Source: Nocardiopsis algeriensis (GTDB lineage: Bacteria > Actinomycetota > Actinomycetes > Streptosporangiales > Streptosporangiaceae). From it: a DNA stretch of 64,000 bases. Of this stretch, positions 61,751 to 64,000 are shown piece by piece. The notes under the pieces are model-generated. The model was not told the DNA's origin, did not search any database, and saw only the letters and a program-made list of their open reading frames with translations. The stretch lies in assembly GCF_014203695.1 (NCBI RefSeq), contig NZ_JACHJO010000003.1:253272-317271 (forward strand). The letters run 5' to 3'. The number at the start of each line of letters is the position of its first letter. Within the stretch, counting starts at the first letter, position 1. Both the position numbers and the translations under genes were made by a program.

Positions 61751-63445
61751 ATGACCGCCGACACCGTCGCCCGGGCCAGGGAGTGGCTGGCCCAGGACCC
61801 CGACCACGAGACCCGCCAGGAGCTCGCCGCGCTGCTGGCCGCGGCCGAGGCCGGGCAGGAGGAGGCGCTGGCCGAGCTGGACGACCGGTTCAACACGCGG
61901 GTCGAGTTCGGCACCGCCGGGCTCCGCGGCGCGCTGGGAGCCGGGCCGGGCCGGATGAACCGGGTGGTGGTCATGCGTGCCGCGGCCGGGATCGCCGCCT
62001 GGCTGCACGGGCGCCTGCCCTCCTCCGAGGGGGTGCCCGGGCGCGGCGCCCACGTGGTGATCGGCTACGACGCACGGCACCGCTCGGAGGACTTCGCCCG
62101 CGACAGCGCGGCCGTCCTCACCGGGGCGGGGCACCGGGTGTCGGTGCTGCCGGGCCCGCTGCCCACCCCGGTCCTGGCCTTCACCGTGCGGGACCTGCGC
62201 GCCGACGCGGGCATCATGGTGACGGCCAGCCACAACCCGCCGCAGGACAACGGCTACAAGGTCTACGTCGGCGGGGAGGGCGACGAGGCGGGTGCGCAGA
62301 TCGTCGCCCCGGTCGACGCCGACATCTCCGCCGCCATCGACGCGGTCGGCCCGGTCGCGGACCTGCCGCTCGGCACCGGCTGGGAGGTCCTGGGCGAGGA
62401 GGCCGTGGAGCGCTATCTGGACGCGGTCACCGCTCTGGTGCCCGAGGGCCCTCGCGACCTGTCCGTCGTCTACACGGCCATGCACGGTGTGGGCGGCAGG
62501 GTGCTCGTCGAGGCCATGGAGCGGGCCGGGTTCGCGCGGCCGGCGGTGGTCGAGGCCCAGTTCGACCCCGACCCGGCCTTCCCGACGGTGGAGTTCCCCA
62601 ACCCCGAGGAGCCCGGCGCCATGGACCTGGCCATGGCCCAGGCCGGTGACGCCGACCTGGTGGTGGCCAACGACCCCGACGCCGACCGGCTCGCCGTGGT
62701 CGTCCCCGGGTACGGGCGGCTCAACGGCAACGAGGTCGGCGGCCTGCTCGCCGAGTACGTGCTCGACCGCACGAGCGGGGACGACCGGGTCGTGGCCACC
62801 ACGATCGTCTCCTCCAGCCTGCTGGGCAAGATCGCCCGCGCCCGCGGCGTCCGCTACGAGGAGACCCTCACCGGATTCAAGTGGCTGGCCCGCGCCGGCG
62901 GGCCCGGGGCGCGGCGGGTGTTCGCCTTCGAGGAGGCCATCGGCTACTGCATCGGCGGCGACAGCGGGCGCCCGGTCGCCGACAAGGACGGCATCAGCGC
63001 TGCGCTGTTCGCGGCCGCCATGGCGGCGGAGGCCGCGAAGGAGGGCAGGACCCTGGGCGACCTGCTCGACGACCAGGCCCGCAGGTACGGCCTGCACCTG
63101 AGCGACCAGCTGTCGGTACGGGTCTCGGACCTGTCGCTGATCGACGCGGCGATGCGGCGGCTGCGCGCCGAACCGCCGACCGAGTTCGGCCCCCTGCGGG
63201 TGGCGGGGGTCGACGACTTCGCCGACGGCCACGAGGGGCTGCCGCCGACGGACGCCCTGCGCTTCCGGTTGGAGGGCGCGGCGTGGGGGCGTGTGACGCT
63301 GCGGCCCTCGGGCACCGAGCCCAAGCTGAAGGCCTATGTGGAAGTCGTGTCGGACGTGGACGGCGACGTCGGGGCTGCCCGCGAACGGGGGTCGGAGCTG
63401 CTGGGCGGGCTGATGGCCGCCGTCGCCGAGGCGGTCGGGGGCTGA
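61751..63445 (+). CDS. Phosphohexomutase-family enzyme (phosphopentomutase/PGM2-like)
   Basis: 564 residues, four-domain alpha-D-phosphohexomutase. Catalytic phosphoserine Ser160 in VTASHNPPQDNGYK, metal loop VANDPDADR, sugar loop FAFEEAIGYC and phosphate loop LRPSGTEPK. Family members isomerise hexose or pentose 1/6(5)-phosphates; position after PNP suggests ribose-1-phosphate to ribose-5-phosphate. ATG 61751 follows GAGGAGAG. Last gene of the operon. Confidence 0.93.
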   Translation: MTADTVARAREWLAQDPDHETRQELAALLAAAEAGQEEALAELDDRFNTRVEFGTAGLRGALGAGPGRMNRVVVMRAAAGIAAWLHGRLPSSEGVPGRGAHVVIGYDARHRSEDFARDSAAVLTGAGHRVSVLPGPLPTPVLAFTVRDLRADAGIMVTASHNPPQDNGYKVYVGGEGDEAGAQIVAPVDADISAAIDAVGPVADLPLGTGWEVLGEEAVERYLDAVTALVPEGPRDLSVVYTAMHGVGGRVLVEAMERAGFARPAVVEAQFDPDPAFPTVEFPNPEEPGAMDLAMAQAGDADLVVANDPDADRLAVVVPGYGRLNGNEVGGLLAEYVLDRTSGDDRVVATTIVSSSLLGKIARARGVRYEETLTGFKWLARAGGPGARRVFAFEEAIGYCIGGDSGRPVADKDGISAALFAAAMAAEAAKEGRTLGDLLDDQARRYGLHLSDQLSVRVSDLSLIDAAMRRLRAEPPTEFGPLRVAGVDDFADGHEGLPPTDALRFRLEGAAWGRVTLRPSGTEPKLKAYVEVVSDVDGDVGAARERGSELLGGLMAAVAEAVGG

Positions 63446-63487
63446 TCGGAGCCCTCGGCCTCCGGGTGCGGGGAGGAAGAGGTCTCC

Positions 63488-63979
63488 TCAGCCGGGGTCT
63501 CCGGGCTCCACGACGGGCCGGTGCACGACCTCGTCGATGACGGTGAGCGTCTGGGTGGCGGTCACCCCGGGGAGCGACTGCAGCCGGGTCAGGATCAGGT
63601 CGCGAAGCTGGTTGGTGTCGGCGACGCGGACGAGCAGGACGATGTCCGCGGAGCCGACCACGTACCAGCAGTACTCGATCTCGGGGTAGGCGGACAGGAT
63701 CTCCCGGTTGGCGCGCCAGTCGGGCTGACTGCCCGAGATGAGGACGAGCGCGGTGACGCCGAGCCCCATCTTCGAGTGGTCGGTCACCACGGAGTAGCCG
63801 CGGATGACCCCTTCGTCGGTGAGCCTCTTGATCCGGTTGTAGGCCGTGGCTCGGGAGACGTTGGCCAGCGCGGCGATCTCGGTGATCCCGGTGCGCGCGT
63901 CCTTGGCGAGGGCGCTCAGGATCGTCTGGTCGGTGGCGTCGGGCCGCCGGCCGTTCCTACGGTGCTCACCCATGGCCAT
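63488..63979 (-). CDS. Lrp/AsnC-family transcriptional regulator
   Basis: 163 residues. N-terminal AsnC-type helix-turn-helix (DQTILSALAKDARTGITEIA then NVSRATAYNRIKRLTDEGVI), then a RAM ligand-binding domain ending TVIDEVVHRPVVEPG. ATG 63979 has GAGGAG seven bases upstream; ATG 63973 is an alternative. Convergent with the mutase gene, so no operon link is implied. Such regulators respond to amino acids or nucleosides. Confidence 0.9.
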   Translation of the reverse strand: MAMGEHRRNGRRPDATDQTILSALAKDARTGITEIAALANVSRATAYNRIKRLTDEGVIRGYSVVTDHSKMGLGVTALVLISGSQPDWRANREILSAYPEIEYCWYVVGSADIVLLVRVADTNQLRDLILTRLQSLPGVTATQTLTVIDEVVHRPVVEPGDPG

Positions 63980-64000
63980 GTGGGGGCTCCTCATGTGCTC

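Overview
The window is about 73% G+C, with GTG/TTG starts, leaderless-looking genes and dense ATGA/GTGA overlaps. It encodes an SsgA-like division regulator, XRE(DUF5753)/DUF397 and Roadblock proteins, and a CYP157-like P450. Together these point to a sporulating filamentous actinomycete, most likely Nocardiopsis or a near relative (Nocardiopsaceae); the genus is an inference.

Layout. 1-6.9 kb: an MFS exporter (cut by the window edge) with a divergent TetR, mannose-6-phosphate isomerase, an FKBP isomerase, an acyl-CoA dehydrogenase with a divergent TetR across a 25-bp palindrome, an AhpD-like protein and a DUF7144-like membrane protein. 7-12 kb: a regulator, serine hydrolase and membrane protein operon, then a histidine-kinase-like protein overlapped by a P450 whose K-helix ExxR reads EVLW. 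12-21.5 kb (minus strand): ECF sigma with a CU044_5270-like partner, a sirtuin, a YhaN/SbcC-like ATPase with its phosphoesterase, and an isoaspartyl-methyltransferase-like gene led by a micro-ORF, then an anti-sigma-type ATPase. 21.6-31 kb is the accessory part: XRE/DUF397 pair, a 1239-residue protein with three CbxX-type AAA modules, an unknown partner gene, an orphan type I-E CRISPR array with repeated spacers, and a 984-bp IS5-family element that splits a HicA-like gene.

31-42.6 kb is mostly housekeeping: NarL-type response regulator, HD hydrolase, L-2-hydroxyglutarate oxidase, siderophore-interacting reductase, tRNA cluster (Gly-Gly-Cys-Val), lone Roadblock protein, aminodeoxychorismate-lyase-like enzyme, SsgA-like protein, tRNA-Val(CAC), thrS, and a small protein made of a perfectly duplicated 21-residue unit. 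43-48.6 kb: acyl-CoA dehydrogenase plus biotin-dependent carboxylase alpha and beta (leucine/isovalerate degradation) under a divergent TetR with two operators. 48.6-56.6 kb: NDH-2, CsoR, DUF2630, DUF4126, HAD hydrolase, acetoacetyl-CoA synthetase and DUF418-type membrane protein.

56.9-63.4 kb is a nucleoside/deoxyribose catabolic operon. PNP releases (deoxy)ribose-1-phosphate, the phosphohexomutase-family enzyme probably isomerises it to the 5-phosphate, DeoC cleaves it to glyceraldehyde-3-phosphate and acetaldehyde, and the aldehyde dehydrogenase oxidises the aldehyde. A second, half-length ALDH homologue lacks the catalytic domain. An Lrp/AsnC regulator closes the window. The leucine module (which ultimately yields acetoacetate) and acetoacetyl-CoA synthetase lie within 10 kb, so they may cooperate.
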